64,000 nucleotides of DNA from Cohnella luojiensis (GTDB lineage: Bacteria > Bacillota > Bacilli > Paenibacillales > Paenibacillaceae), in assembly GCF_004564235.1 (NCBI RefSeq), contig NZ_SOMN01000002.1:186001-250000 (forward strand), in the 5' to 3' direction. A program made the position numbers and the translations under genes. The stretch's first letter is position 1. Every line of letters begins with the position of its first letter. Positions 8,986-17,506 of this stretch are shown in pieces. Under the pieces are notes generated by a model. The model was not told the DNA's origin, made no database searches, and was given only the letters and a program-made list of their open reading frames with translations.

Positions 8986-9316
8986 CAATTGAAATTTGCC
9001 TTCGATTCTATGACAGGGAACAGTACTCCGGCCCCACGCCTCCAGAGAGGAAAGCCATTAGGCTGCAAGCTTTCCGGCGATGATTGGACGAACGACACCC
9101 TCGAGAACCAGATGCGAAAGACGCGAACGCCGGATGCGTGCGGGTTGAGTAGTTTCTTGGCGTAGCCGGGCGTTAACCGGATGAAGCGCAAGCTAGTATC
9201 GATATGTTCCTCTGGGACGGATGATCGGCTTGAATGACGGGTGGCACCGCGGGAGCATGCAGAACACGCTCTCGTCCCTGACGATCTTAGGATCGTTATG
9301 GGACGGGGGCTTTTTT
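8986..9316 (+). promoter_or_regulatory. T-box leader (tRNA-sensing riboswitch) of hisS-aspS
   Basis: The leader contains the conserved T-box element (CGGGTGGCACCGCGG, 9238-9252) and then a terminator. The upstream half has Stem I features: AGTA at 9022-9025, an AGAGAGG-type motif near 9053 and a GAA before the probable specifier. The candidate specifier is GACAC (9094-9098), in which GAC (Asp) and CAC (His) overlap by one base, matching the two downstream genes. The T-box variable base is C (TGGC), which pairs with a G discriminator as in tRNA-Asp; bacterial tRNA-His normally has C. Uncharged tRNA should favour the antiterminator. The specifier assignment is inferred, not folded. Confidence 0.88.
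9273..9316 (+). terminator. Regulated terminator of the T-box leader
   Basis: CGTCCC (9273-9278) pairs with GGGACG (9300-9305), and ACGATC (9281-9286) pairs with GATCGT (9291-9296). Six T follow (9311-9316). It lies directly after the T-box and 25 bases before hisS, as expected for attenuation. Confidence 0.88.
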
Positions 9317-9340
9317 ATTGTCTGAAAAGGAGTGAAAACT

Positions 9341-10627
9341 ATGGGTTTTCAAAAACCGCCGGGGACGCAGGATATTTTGCCCGGAAATTCGGAGCTATGG
9401 CAATACGTGGAGAATACGGCGCGCGACATCTGCCGGAAATTCCGGTTTAACGAGGTCCGGACCCCTGTATTCGAAGCGACCGAGCTGTTTAAACGCGGAG
9501 TTGGCGAAACGACGGATATCGTCGAGAAGGAAATGTACACGTTCGAGGATCGCGGCAAACGCAGCATGACGCTCCGCCCGGAAGGAACGGCAGGAGTCGT
9601 GCGGGCATACGTGGAGAACAAACTTTACGGCGAGCCGGATATATCCAAGCTTTATTACATCGGTCCCATGTTCCGTTATGAGCGGGCGCAAGCGGGAAGA
9701 TACCGCCAATTCCACCAGTTCGGCGTCGAAGCCATCGGGTCTTCGGACCCTGCTTTGGATGCGGAAGTAATCGCTTTAGGCTACTCCTTCTATCGCGAAC
9801 TTGGGCTAAAGGGCGTAACGGTGGATCTGAACTCGGTTGGTACCCCTGCGGTTAGAGCCGAGTTCCGGGAGAAGCTGCTAGCTTTCCTGATGCCGATGAA
9901 AGACGACTTGTGCGACGATTGCCAATCGCGGATGGAACGTAATCCACTAAGGGTTCTCGACTGCAAGGTCGATCAAGACAAGTTCACCAACGCACCTTCC
10001 ATTCTGGATAGCCTTGATGAAGAAAGCGAGACGCATTTCGCGCGAGTGCGCGAATGTCTGGACGAAACGGGAATTCCGTATAACCTTAATTCCAGGCTTG
10101 TACGCGGATTGGATTATTACACGCATACGGCATTCGAATACAAGTGCCAAGGGATCGGCGCTATCGATACGATTGGCGGCGGCGGAAGATACAACGGGCT
10201 TGTCGCGGAGATCGGCGGGGATGACAAGCCGGGAGTAGGTCTTGGACTCGGATTGGAGAGAACGCTCCTCCTATTGGAAGACCAAAGAATTAGACCCGAT
10301 CTGGGCAATGTCGCGGACGTGTATATCGTCGCGCTCGGCGATCGCGCGGAGAAAGCAATCCCGGCGCTGCTACAGCAGATTCGTATGGAGGGAATCGCGG
10401 CGGATCGCGATTACCAAGGGCGGAAGACGAAAGCGCAATTCAAGGCTGCGGAGCGCAGCGGCGCCCGGTTCACGGCCGTTCTGGGCGACGACGAGCTCGA
10501 TCGCGGCGAAATCTCTCTAAGGCTGACGTCGGACGGACTGCAACTGCAATCCGTTAAGCTTGCCGAGCTAGGTACAACGATTCGAAGTTACATGACCATA
10601 GACGAAAAGGGGAACAACAACTCATGA
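9341..10627 (+). CDS. hisS: Histidyl-tRNA synthetase
   Basis: 428 residues. HisRS is a class II synthetase that charges tRNA-His. Seen: N-terminal [15 protein letters not shown], motif 2 region [24 protein letters not shown], the histidine-binding block [15 protein letters not shown] and motif 3 [16 protein letters not shown]-terminal anticodon-binding domain follows. ATG 9341 has GGAG 8 bases upstream; the in-frame GTG at 9332 overlaps that site. The stop TGA overlaps the aspS ATG in an ATGA arrangement, so translation is probably coupled. Controlled by the T-box leader. Confidence 0.97.
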   Translation: MGFQKPPGTQDILPGNSELWQYVENTARDICRKFRFNEVRTPVFEATELFKRGVGETTDIVEKEMYTFEDRGKRSMTLRPEGTAGVVRAYVENKLYGEPDISKLYYIGPMFRYERAQAGRYRQFHQFGVEAIGSSDPALDAEVIALGYSFYRELGLKGVTVDLNSVGTPAVRAEFREKLLAFLMPMKDDLCDDCQSRMERNPLRVLDCKVDQDKFTNAPSILDSLDEESETHFARVRECLDETGIPYNLNSRLVRGLDYYTHTAFEYKCQGIGAIDTIGGGGRYNGLVAEIGGDDKPGVGLGLGLERTLLLLEDQRIRPDLGNVADVYIVALGDRAEKAIPALLQQIRMEGIAADRDYQGRKTKAQFKAAERSGARFTAVLGDDELDRGEISLRLTSDGLQLQSVKLAELGTTIRSYMTIDEKGNNNS

Positions 10628-12411
10628 TGCTCAGAAACATCGATTGCGGTAAATTATCCAAGGAAAATGTCGGCCAGACGGTCGTTTTGAACGGTTGGGT
10701 GCAAGGCTGGCGCGACTTCGGAGGGATTCTTTTCATTGATCTCCGCGACCGTTCGGGAATCGTGCAAATCGTTTTCAACCCTGAGTTCTCCGGTCAAGCG
10801 TTAGAGCTTGGAAGCCGCGCGCGCAACGAATACGTGCTGGCGGTCAAAGGGAAAATCGTCGAGCGCGACGCCGAGACGTTTAATCCGAATTTGGCGACTG
10901 GCGAGATTGAAGTCCAGGTGCAAGAAGTAGAAATCATCAATGCGGCGAAAACTCCGCCATTCCCAATCGAAGACGGGGTAGAAGTAGATGAATCGCTTCG
11001 CCTGAAGTACCGTTACCTGGATCTTCGCCGTCCGGAAATGCAAAAGACGCTTCTGCTTCGTTCGAAAGCGACGAAGGTATTCCGCGATTTCCTAGACGAT
11101 AACGGATTCATCGACGTGGAAACTCCGATCCTGACCAAGAGCACGCCGGAAGGCGCGCGCGATTACTTGGTACCAAGCCGGGTTCATCCGGGCGAATTCT
11201 TCGCCTTGCCGCAATCGCCGCAATTGTTCAAGCAATTGCTCATGGTAGGCGGTCTTGAGCGTTATTATCAAGTGGCGCGTTGTTTCCGCGACGAAGACCT
11301 TCGCGCGGACCGTCAACCGGAGTTTACTCAGATCGATATCGAGACTTCATTCCTTTCTCAGGATCAATTACTAAGCATGATGGAGGAACTGATGGCTCGT
11401 CTTTTCCGAGAAACGATCGGCGTCGAGATCCAGACTCCGCTCCAACGTTTGACTTACAGCGATGCGATCAACAAATACGGATCCGACAAGCCGGATTTGC
11501 GGTTCGGGTTAGAGATCGAAGACGTAACCGACATCGTGAAGAGCAGCGACGTGAAAGTATTCGCTTCCGTAGCCGCTTCCGGCGGAGTCGTGAAAGCCTT
11601 GAACGCCAAAGGCTGCGCGAGCTGGAGCCGCAAAGAGCTTGACGACCTTCAACCGTTCGCCGCCCGTTACGGCGGCAAAGGCATTGCTTGGATTACCGTC
11701 AAGGACGGCGAATGGCGCGGTCCGATCGTGAAGTTCTTCAAGCCGGAGGAAATCGCGGCGTTGACCGAACGCTTGAACGTCGAAGAGGGCGACCTGCTGA
11801 CGTTCTCCGCCGATAAACTAAAGACGGCTGCCGACGTCATGGGCAATTTGCGTCAGAAGGTCGGGCGCGATCTTGGCCTGATCGACAACAAGGCTTACAA
11901 ATTCTTATGGGTCGTCGACTTCCCATTACTCGGCTGGGACGAAGAAGGCAAACGCTTCGTTGCCGAGCACCATCCGTTCACCCGTCCTAGCGACGAAGAT
12001 CTTCCCTTGTTCGAAAGCGATCCGGGTGCCATTCGCGCGCAAGCTTACGATATCGTGCTCAACGGTTATGAAGTCGGCGGCGGTTCCATGCGGATTTACA
12101 GTCGCGACGTGCAAGAGAAGATGTTCCAAGCTCTCGGATTCTCTACCGAAGAAGCGCAAGAGAAGTTCGGTTTCTTCCTCGACGCATTCGAGTATGGTAC
12201 GCCGCCTCATGGCGGAATCGCGTTCGGATTGGATCGTTTAATTATGTTGCTTGCGGGCCGCACTAACCTGCGCGAAACGATCGCGTTCCCGAAAACGGCA
12301 AGCGCAACGGACTTGTTATGCGATGCTCCATCCCCGGTAACGGATCGTCAATTGGACGACTTGCATGTTCGCTTGTCGGCTAAAGCCATTGCCGCGCAAA
12401 CCCAAGGCTAA
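10624..12411 (+). CDS. aspS: Aspartyl-tRNA synthetase (bacterial type)
   Basis: 595 residues, the length of the bacterial form with a GAD insertion. It charges tRNA-Asp. The N-terminal OB-fold anticodon domain (about 1-110) includes [22 protein letters not shown]. The class II core has [13 protein letters not shown], motif 2 [18 protein letters not shown] and motif 3 [15 protein letters not shown] near the end. It overlaps hisS by 4 bases (ATG 10624; a second ATG at 10627 is possible). Whether it is discriminating or also charges tRNA-Asn cannot be read here. Confidence 0.97.
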   Translation: MMLRNIDCGKLSKENVGQTVVLNGWVQGWRDFGGILFIDLRDRSGIVQIVFNPEFSGQALELGSRARNEYVLAVKGKIVERDAETFNPNLATGEIEVQVQEVEIINAAKTPPFPIEDGVEVDESLRLKYRYLDLRRPEMQKTLLLRSKATKVFRDFLDDNGFIDVETPILTKSTPEGARDYLVPSRVHPGEFFALPQSPQLFKQLLMVGGLERYYQVARCFRDEDLRADRQPEFTQIDIETSFLSQDQLLSMMEELMARLFRETIGVEIQTPLQRLTYSDAINKYGSDKPDLRFGLEIEDVTDIVKSSDVKVFASVAASGGVVKALNAKGCASWSRKELDDLQPFAARYGGKGIAWITVKDGEWRGPIVKFFKPEEIAALTERLNVEEGDLLTFSADKLKTAADVMGNLRQKVGRDLGLIDNKAYKFLWVVDFPLLGWDEEGKRFVAEHHPFTRPSDEDLPLFESDPGAIRAQAYDIVLNGYEVGGGSMRIYSRDVQEKMFQALGFSTEEAQEKFGFFLDAFEYGTPPHGGIAFGLDRLIMLLAGRTNLRETIAFPKTASATDLLCDAPSPVTDRQLDDLHVRLSAKAIAAQTQG

Positions 12412-12432
12412 GGCAAAGGAGAGAACGAACCG

Positions 12433-13194
12433 ATGTTGCACCAGTTCTCCAGAACGGAATTGGCGATCGGGCCGGAAGGTCTGGAGCTGCTTAAGGGCAG
12501 CACGGTCGCCGTGCTTGGAATCGGCGGAGTCGGCGGAATCGCGGCCGAGGCATTGGCCCGCTCCGGAATCGGACGGATCGTATTGATCGACAAGGACGTC
12601 GTCGACATTACCAATATCAACCGTCAGATACACGCGCTTATGACAACCGTCGGCCAGCCTAAAGCTGATTTAATGAGAGATCGCATCAAGCTTATCAATC
12701 CGGATTGCGATGTCATCTCGCTCAGGATGTTCTATACCGAGGAGACGTACGAGGAGTTATTCAAATACCCGCTTGATTACGTCATCGATGCTTCGGATAC
12801 GATTTCCTATAAGATCCATCTCATCAAACAATGCTTGGAGCGCGGTATCCCGATTATCTCTAGCATGGGAGCGGCGAACAAAACGGATCCTACCCGTTTC
12901 CAAGTCGCGGATATTTCCAAGACGTCCGTCGATCCGATCGCGCGCGTCATCCGCAAAAAACTGCGGAACGAGGGCATCAAGCGAGGCGTGCAGGTCGTAT
13001 TCTCTACCGAGCTTCCGATCAAGCCGCGAGGCGACGTAACCGAGAAGATTGTCCCGGATACGGCGCCGAAGGATATTCGTAAAGCCCAGCAACCGCCTTC
13101 CAGCAATGCTTTCGTTCCCCCCGTTGCGGGATTGATTATGGTTAGCGTCGTATTCAAGGAGCTTCTGGCAAGGGTGGATAAACCATATGAATGA
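12433..13194 (+). CDS. tcdA: tRNA threonylcarbamoyladenosine dehydratase
   Basis: 253 residues. TcdA (YrvM in B. subtilis, CsdL in E. coli) is an E1-like enzyme that uses ATP to cyclise t6A37 to ct6A in ANN-reading tRNAs. Visible: the nucleotide-binding loop VLGIGGVGGIAAEALARSG (about residues 24-42), the DKDVVDITNINRQ motif, an ASD site (DYVIDASDTISYK) and a C-terminal GLIMVSVVFKELL helix. AAAGGAGAG precedes ATG 12433. Its position after aspS matches Bacillus. It overlaps the next gene by 8 bases. Confidence 0.93.
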   Translation: MLHQFSRTELAIGPEGLELLKGSTVAVLGIGGVGGIAAEALARSGIGRIVLIDKDVVDITNINRQIHALMTTVGQPKADLMRDRIKLINPDCDVISLRMFYTEETYEELFKYPLDYVIDASDTISYKIHLIKQCLERGIPIISSMGAANKTDPTRFQVADISKTSVDPIARVIRKKLRNEGIKRGVQVVFSTELPIKPRGDVTEKIVPDTAPKDIRKAQQPPSSNAFVPPVAGLIMVSVVFKELLARVDKPYE

Positions 13195-13834
13195 GGCGTT
13201 GATCAAGAAGCTAAGATTATCTTCGGACGGTAAAATAGCGATTATGGAGCCGCCGCAAGGATTTCTGGAGCTCGTGGGAAGAACGGAGCAAGATACGCAG
13301 GCGCTCGAGAACGAGAACGGCACATACGATTTCGTGCAATTGTTCGTTACTAGCGTTGCAGATGTGGAGCGGCTTGCTCCGCAAGCTCTTCGTGCCGTAA
13401 AGCCGGATGGATTGCTATGGATTTGCTATCCCAAGGGTTCTTCGAAGATCAAGACCGACCTGAACAGGGATCGCGGCTGGTCCATCGTATCCGCCTCGGG
13501 CTGGGAAGGCATAGCCATCGTTTCCGTGGACGATACCTGGTCCGCGTTAAGGTTTCGCCCTGCCAGCGCGGTAGGAAAAACCCGCGTGCCTCCAGCCGAG
13601 CGCAGTGCAGCGAGCGCGGGGCAAACCGAACCTCTCGAGATTCCCCAAGACCTGCAGGCGGCGGTTGACGCGAATGCGGAAGCGACAGCTTTCTTCGGTA
13701 ACCTTGCACCCTCTCATAAAAAAGAATACGTACGTTGGATCGTGGAGGCTAAGAGGGAGGAAACCCGAGTTTCTCGAATAGAGAAGGCGATTGAAAAGCT
13801 GTCCGGAGGGTTCAAAAGGCCTTCCGATAAATAA
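13187..13834 (+). CDS. DUF3052-like/YdeI-like two-domain protein
   Basis: 215 residues, function unknown. The N-terminal half resembles the DUF3052-type domain (VKPDGLLWICYPKGSSK then DLNRDRGW and ALRFRP). The C-terminal half matches the YdeI/OmdA bacteriocin-protection domain in pattern: LQAAVDANAEATAFFGNLAPSHKKEYV then RWIVEAKREETRVSRIEKAI. A Pro/Ala/Ser-rich linker joins them. It overlaps tcdA by 8 bases, so it is the last gene of the hisS-aspS-tcdA unit. Soluble, with no signal peptide. The domain names are from pattern memory only. Confidence 0.65.
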   Translation: MNEALIKKLRLSSDGKIAIMEPPQGFLELVGRTEQDTQALENENGTYDFVQLFVTSVADVERLAPQALRAVKPDGLLWICYPKGSSKIKTDLNRDRGWSIVSASGWEGIAIVSVDDTWSALRFRPASAVGKTRVPPAERSAASAGQTEPLEIPQDLQAAVDANAEATAFFGNLAPSHKKEYVRWIVEAKREETRVSRIEKAIEKLSGGFKRPSDK

Positions 13835-13855
13835 CGGATGAAGCAAACACGAATA

Positions 13856-13897
13856 AAGGCTATTCCAAGCGTCGAGCGCTGGGAATAGCCTTATTTG
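13856..13897. terminator. Shared terminator between convergent units
   Basis: AAGGCTATTCC (13856-13866) pairs perfectly with GGAATAGCCTT (13882-13892), with an inner AGCG/CGCT pairing. Short T-rich tracts on both strands make it usable by the + unit and by the CotB-like genes on the - strand. Confidence 0.75.
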
Positions 13898-13912
13898 TCG
13901 TTGCCTAATTGA

Positions 13913-14617
13913 TTAAGGGCGATGAATGGTCTTGACGTGGTCCAGATGGATAAAGGTACTGGCGCCGTCCGCGGTAACCAGTTCAAGCAGATTATTCTGT
14001 ACGGATTTTAGCAAGCCGATTTTCTCGGGATGTTCCCCTAAATCCAGGATGACGAATTCGTTTTCGAATTTCTTTAACTGCTGGTCGAACGTTCGTGCTA
14101 GCGATGCCGTAGCGGGATGGACGGGAAATTTCTCTTGCTCCAGTGCATAGGGCGTCGTGTGCGAATCGTAGGGCACGAGTATTTTTAAGTGTCGCATAGA
14201 TACATAGAGCGATCTGAACATAGGCGAATAGAAGACGAAAAAATCATTCATAATGCTTGTAACGTATCCATGAACCGTTTGACTGCCGGCGATATAGAGC
14301 TCTGAGAACATTCCTTTCGCGTTAAGCAGCACCTTGCGGTAGGACAAATCCATTGCGGGATCGAGCGGTGGCTCGGACGGTGTGCCGAAGTTGGATTCAT
14401 GAGCCGGGCAACGGGTCAATTGCTGAATGTGGACGAGAGGTACGTATAGGAATTGGGTGCCGTTGTGCAGGACGAGAATGTCGGCGCCAAGATCGATTAG
14501 CCTACCTTTCACGGGAAATCGGGTGCCGGATACGGTTAAGGACACGGATTGGTTCAAGTAAGTTTCCATGGGTTCAGCGGAAGCACCTCCTTTGCGACTA
14601 CGGTTGAACCTGGGCAT
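13913..14617 (-). CDS. CotB-like spore-coat protein without tail
   Basis: 234 residues. It appears to hold three copies of the small beta-rich unit found in Bacillus CotB: residues about 17-66 (SVSLTVSGTRFPVKGRLIDLGADIL … YVPLVHIQQL), about 95-147 and about 185-233 (ending FIHLDHVKTIH). It lacks the low-complexity tail of its neighbour. The 14617 ATG is 8 bases after the stop of the upstream coat gene but has no clear ribosome site; a perfect AAAGGAGG precedes a second ATG at 14569 by 16 bases, so the start is uncertain. It probably lies in the outer coat. The call is by repeat pattern and context. Confidence 0.6.
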   Translation of the reverse strand: MPRFNRSRKGGASAEPMETYLNQSVSLTVSGTRFPVKGRLIDLGADILVLHNGTQFLYVPLVHIQQLTRCPAHESNFGTPSEPPLDPAMDLSYRKVLLNAKGMFSELYIAGSQTVHGYVTSIMNDFFVFYSPMFRSLYVSMRHLKILVPYDSHTTPYALEQEKFPVHPATASLARTFDQQLKKFENEFVILDLGEHPEKIGLLKSVQNNLLELVTADGASTFIHLDHVKTIHRP

Positions 14618-14625
14618 GGCCGTGG

Positions 14626-15348
14626 TTAGCGGCGACCGCTACCTTTGTTACGATTGCGTCCTCCGCGCCCCTGAGTACCGCCGGTCCGATTTTTGCCGCC
14701 GGATCTGCCTCCTGTTTTGTTGCCGCCGGATTTATTGGATTTGTTGTCGCCGGATTTGTTTCCGCTTTTGTTTTTGTTGTCTTTATTGTTGTCTTTATTG
14801 TTGTCTTTATTGTTGTCTTTATTGTTGTCTTTATTTTTGTTTTGGTTTTTGCCGGAGAGAGACACGTTTTTGATGTGGAAAACAGGGATTCTCACCAATT
14901 CGCGATCAACGATGAGCAGAGCGTTATCCGGGCCAACCTCGGCTAGGAAACCATCGAGCTTCTCCGGTCCGCCGCGGTTGATTTGGATGTGCTTATGGCG
15001 CAGGCGGGCAAGAAGGGTTTGGAAGTTAGGGGCGCTGATGAAGCTTCTGTGTCTTCCGCCGGAACGACCTCCGCTTTTTCCATCGCTTTTTCCGCCTTTT
15101 TTAATGCCTTCCGTAATGCTTTTGACATGAGCGCCATTGACGTAGACGATGACATTGTCAGACAGGATGACGAGAAAGTCACCAGGGATTGCAATAAGAA
15201 CACCTTCTACGCTGTCGGGACCGCCACGATTGACTCGAACCTCTTGGCCAATAAGGTGACCTGCCTGCAATACGTAATTATGTTGCCGCGTTTGAGTGGC
15301 CTGCTGTTGCGGTGCTTTTTGAACCGGTTGGAAAAAACTAAATAACAT
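14626..15348 (-). CDS. cotB: CotB-like spore-coat protein with Asn/Lys/Gly-rich tail
   Basis: 240 residues. Two CotB-type units are obvious: VRVNRGGPDSVEGVLIAIPG … VNGAHVKSITEG (about 30-77) and IQINRGGPEKLDGFLAEVG … VFHIKNVSLSG (about 100-150). B. subtilis CotB has the same RGGPE-x-x-x-G and HIKSI motifs. A low-complexity tail follows, first NNKD repeats, then Ser/Gly/Lys/Arg. In B. subtilis the Ser-rich CotB tail is phosphorylated by CotH, and a CotH homologue lies 1 kb away. ATG 15348 has AAGGAG 9 bases upstream; a longer frame from 15387 has no support. The tail DNA holds four exact 12-bp repeats. Confidence 0.78.
   Translation of the reverse strand: MLFSFFQPVQKAPQQQATQTRQHNYVLQAGHLIGQEVRVNRGGPDSVEGVLIAIPGDFLVILSDNVIVYVNGAHVKSITEGIKKGGKSDGKSGGRSGGRHRSFISAPNFQTLLARLRHKHIQINRGGPEKLDGFLAEVGPDNALLIVDRELVRIPVFHIKNVSLSGKNQNKNKDNNKDNNKDNNKDNNKDNKNKSGNKSGDNKSNKSGGNKTGGRSGGKNRTGGTQGRGGRNRNKGSGRR
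14782..14829. repeat. Four exact 12-bp direct repeats inside the CotB-like tail
   Basis: TTTATTGTTGTC is repeated four times without change (14782-14829), with a near-copy just before (14771-14781). On the coding strand it encodes Asp-Asn-Asn-Lys. Twelve bases keep the frame, so slippage would change tail length without breaking the gene. Confidence 0.9.
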
Positions 15349-15688
15349 GGGTTCATTCTCCTTCCATAATTGGGAAATTCCATTCATTGATAGATTCGCT
15401 AAACTTACTTCTCACATCGCGAAGAGGGACACTTGCATGACTGCCTATATACGCTTTTGTTATCCTTATTCTTTGTCCCTCCTTTGCACTTGTGGGGGAA
15501 GTGAGTTTGTAATCTATATCTATGTGCCTCTCAGTGAATGAGATACGGTTGGTTGTCCGAGTACATCGAAAAATCCGCATATACATAGTAGAGAAAAGCC
15601 CTTTTTATCCGGTATTCTGCGCCTGTCTCTATCGACAACAGGCATTCACTCATAGACTGAATAATCTTAAATTGGAGGTGTAGCTTCA
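15349..15688. other. Divergent intergenic region of the coat island
   Basis: 340 bases between the CotB-like gene (-) and the CotG-like gene (+). It should hold promoters for both. A CATATACATAGTAG stretch at 15578-15591 is close to, but not an exact match for, the sigma-K -10 pattern CATAnnnTA. No ORF with a convincing start was found. Confidence 0.45.
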
Positions 15689-16198
15689 TTGAGCATTGAA
15701 TTGCATGAAGGAAAAAGAAATCGTCCTAAACGTTACTACCGTAAATGCATTTGCTGGAGGCAAGTTAAAGGCGGCAAGAAAAAGGCCGGAGGAGAGCAGG
15801 ATCAGAGTCATCAAGGGCATAACGATACAGGAGCGCAAGGAAACAACCAATCCTGGGGAAATTGGGGAGGTCATTTTTCTAGCGAAGGAGTCGCCGGGGA
15901 CAATGTAGGCGGTGGAAGAAGCGGTGGTCGCTCTGGCGGACGTACAGGCGGTCGCACTGGCGGACGTACAAGAGGCCGTACAGACGGACGTACAGGCGGT
16001 CGTACTGGCGATCACTCTGGCGATCACTCTGGAGGACGTACAGGCGGTCGCACTGGCAAACGTACAGGCGGTCGCACTGGCGGACGTACTGGCAAACGTA
16101 CTGGCGGAACCGGCGGACGTACTGGCAAACGTACTGGCGGAACTCGCGGGCGTAGCGGCAAACGAACTGGCGGTCGCGGCAGCGGGCGTAGAAGATAG
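15689..16198 (+). CDS. CotG-like Gly/Arg/Thr-repeat spore-coat protein
   Basis: 169 residues. The start is TTG 15689 with GGAGGTG 8 bases upstream. The first 70 residues are basic and Gln/Asn/Gly-rich. The rest is a disordered run of GGRT, GKRT and GDHS modules, with about 17 Thr and 6 Ser, ending in GRGSGRRR. B. subtilis CotG is also a disordered, basic, modular coat protein, encoded next to cotH and phosphorylated by CotH; there the modules are Ser/Lys/Arg-rich. Position between CotB-like and CotH-like genes, composition and length support a CotG-like role. Sequence identity cannot prove it because the protein is low-complexity. Confidence 0.6.
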   Translation: MSIELHEGKRNRPKRYYRKCICWRQVKGGKKKAGGEQDQSHQGHNDTGAQGNNQSWGNWGGHFSSEGVAGDNVGGGRSGGRSGGRTGGRTGGRTRGRTDGRTGGRTGDHSGDHSGGRTGGRTGKRTGGRTGGRTGKRTGGTGGRTGKRTGGTRGRSGKRTGGRGSGRRR

Positions 16199-16372
16199 TG
16201 TATAAGAGTCCCGACGCATTGTGAAACGGAGGCATCCTTATTGCAGCTGAGCTGCGGGGGATAGCCTTTCTTTTTGGCTTGGTTCATAGACGAATGCCGT
16301 TTCCGCGAATGCCGGGGCGACATACGCTGATTCTGATGAATCGACGCTTCATAAAGGAAAGGCGGAGTCGAT

Positions 16373-17428
16373 ATGCCACTACCGGTCAGGTCTCTCATTA
16401 TTAGCGAATCGGCAAGCCGGGAACTGGAAAGAAACCTTTGGAACGACAATTACGTCCCGGCCAAAATGACTACCAATGGCAGAACGGCGTCGGTGCTCGT
16501 GCGTTATAGGGGAGGCCATACGAGAGGGTATCCTAAACGATCCTACGAAGTCGTGAGCAAGAACCAAGCTTTTCACTACAACGCCGAATTCGACGATCCA
16601 TCCATGCTCCGCAACGCGCTTTCGTTCGCCTTTTTTCCGATGATCGGAATACCTGCACCGAGAACGAAACACGTACTCCTTATGATGAATGGTCAACCTC
16701 TCGGAATTTATCTGGAGATCGAGGGGGTTGAGAAGCTCTTTTTCCGAAGGAGAAGAATCGGGGCTTATTCCCTGTTCTATGCCATTAACAACCGCGCCGA
16801 TTTCGGTCTGATGTCGCCGGATACCGATCATCTCAAATCATCCCTTTTCACGGGATACGAGCATCGGTTCGGCGGGTCTTCCGAGAAGGCGAAGCTGAAA
16901 AGCTTCATTAAAAGGTTTAATTCGCTCAAGGGGACGAAAGGGGAAGCCTTCATCAAGTCCCGCCTGGACGTAACCAACTATCTTGGTTGGTTGGCCGGCG
17001 CCGTACTTACGGGGAATTACGATGGTTTCGAGCAGAATTATGCGATATACCGCAGCCGGAAAACGAGTAAGCTCCGAATGATACCCTGGGATTATGAAGG
17101 AACTTGGGGGCGCAATTGCTATGGCCGCAGAGTTGAAAGCGACTTGGTAGAGGTCGCCGGTTACAACTTTCTAACGCGCAAGCTCTTAGGGTACTCGAGC
17201 ATTCGCAGGCAATATAAAACCATTTTACTGAAAGCATTGAACGGTCCCTTTTCCGAAAGCCGGTTAATGCCCATCGTGGAACGAATGGTGAATCAGATTG
17301 CCCCGTACATTCGCGAGGATCCGACTCGTAGATGGTCATTCGGCGAATTTCTTGGGGAACCGAACGTCATCCGTCAATATATAAGGGAAAGAAGAGCGAT
17401 TATTCAAGCGGAGATAAAAAATTTATAA
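16373..17428 (+). CDS. cotH: CotH-like spore-coat protein kinase
   Basis: 351 residues. CotH proteins are atypical kinases that phosphorylate coat proteins; in B. subtilis the substrates are CotB and CotG. Seen: VRYRGGHTRGYPKRSYEV (43-60), the central YLEIEGVEKLFFRRR (113-127), NYDGFEQNYAIYRS (215-228) and the Mg-binding-type motif MIPWDYEGTWGRN (236-248, with D240). GGAAAGGCGGAG precedes ATG 16373. It lies 174 bases after the CotG-like gene on the same strand; no terminator was seen between them. The family call is strong; activity is inferred. Confidence 0.88.
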   Translation: MPLPVRSLIISESASRELERNLWNDNYVPAKMTTNGRTASVLVRYRGGHTRGYPKRSYEVVSKNQAFHYNAEFDDPSMLRNALSFAFFPMIGIPAPRTKHVLLMMNGQPLGIYLEIEGVEKLFFRRRRIGAYSLFYAINNRADFGLMSPDTDHLKSSLFTGYEHRFGGSSEKAKLKSFIKRFNSLKGTKGEAFIKSRLDVTNYLGWLAGAVLTGNYDGFEQNYAIYRSRKTSKLRMIPWDYEGTWGRNCYGRRVESDLVEVAGYNFLTRKLLGYSSIRRQYKTILLKALNGPFSESRLMPIVERMVNQIAPYIREDPTRRWSFGEFLGEPNVIRQYIRERRAIIQAEIKNL

Positions 17429-17430
17429 AG

Positions 17431-17455
17431 GAACGCCTGTTCGCGTTCTCTTCCT
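17431..17455 (+). terminator. Possible terminator after cotH
   Basis: GAACGC and GCGTTC (17431-17448) form a 6-bp hairpin followed by the pyrimidine run TCTTCC. The T-tract is weak. Confidence 0.4.
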
Positions 17456-17506
17456 GTCCATATGTCTTTCTGATATGATAGGGGGAGCAGAAAGGCGGGT
17501 CATAGG

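Noticed and set aside
15578-15591. Sigma-K promoter for the CotG-like gene
   Set aside because: It misses the CATAnnnTA pattern by at least one key base, and the distance to a -35 AC is wrong. Kept only as a remark.
15879-16449. Overlapping ORFs on both strands of the CotG-like gene
   Set aside because: They mirror the short DNA repeat in other frames (VALADV-type and VRQCDRLY-type proteins). Only the 15689 frame has a ribosome site and a sensible composition.
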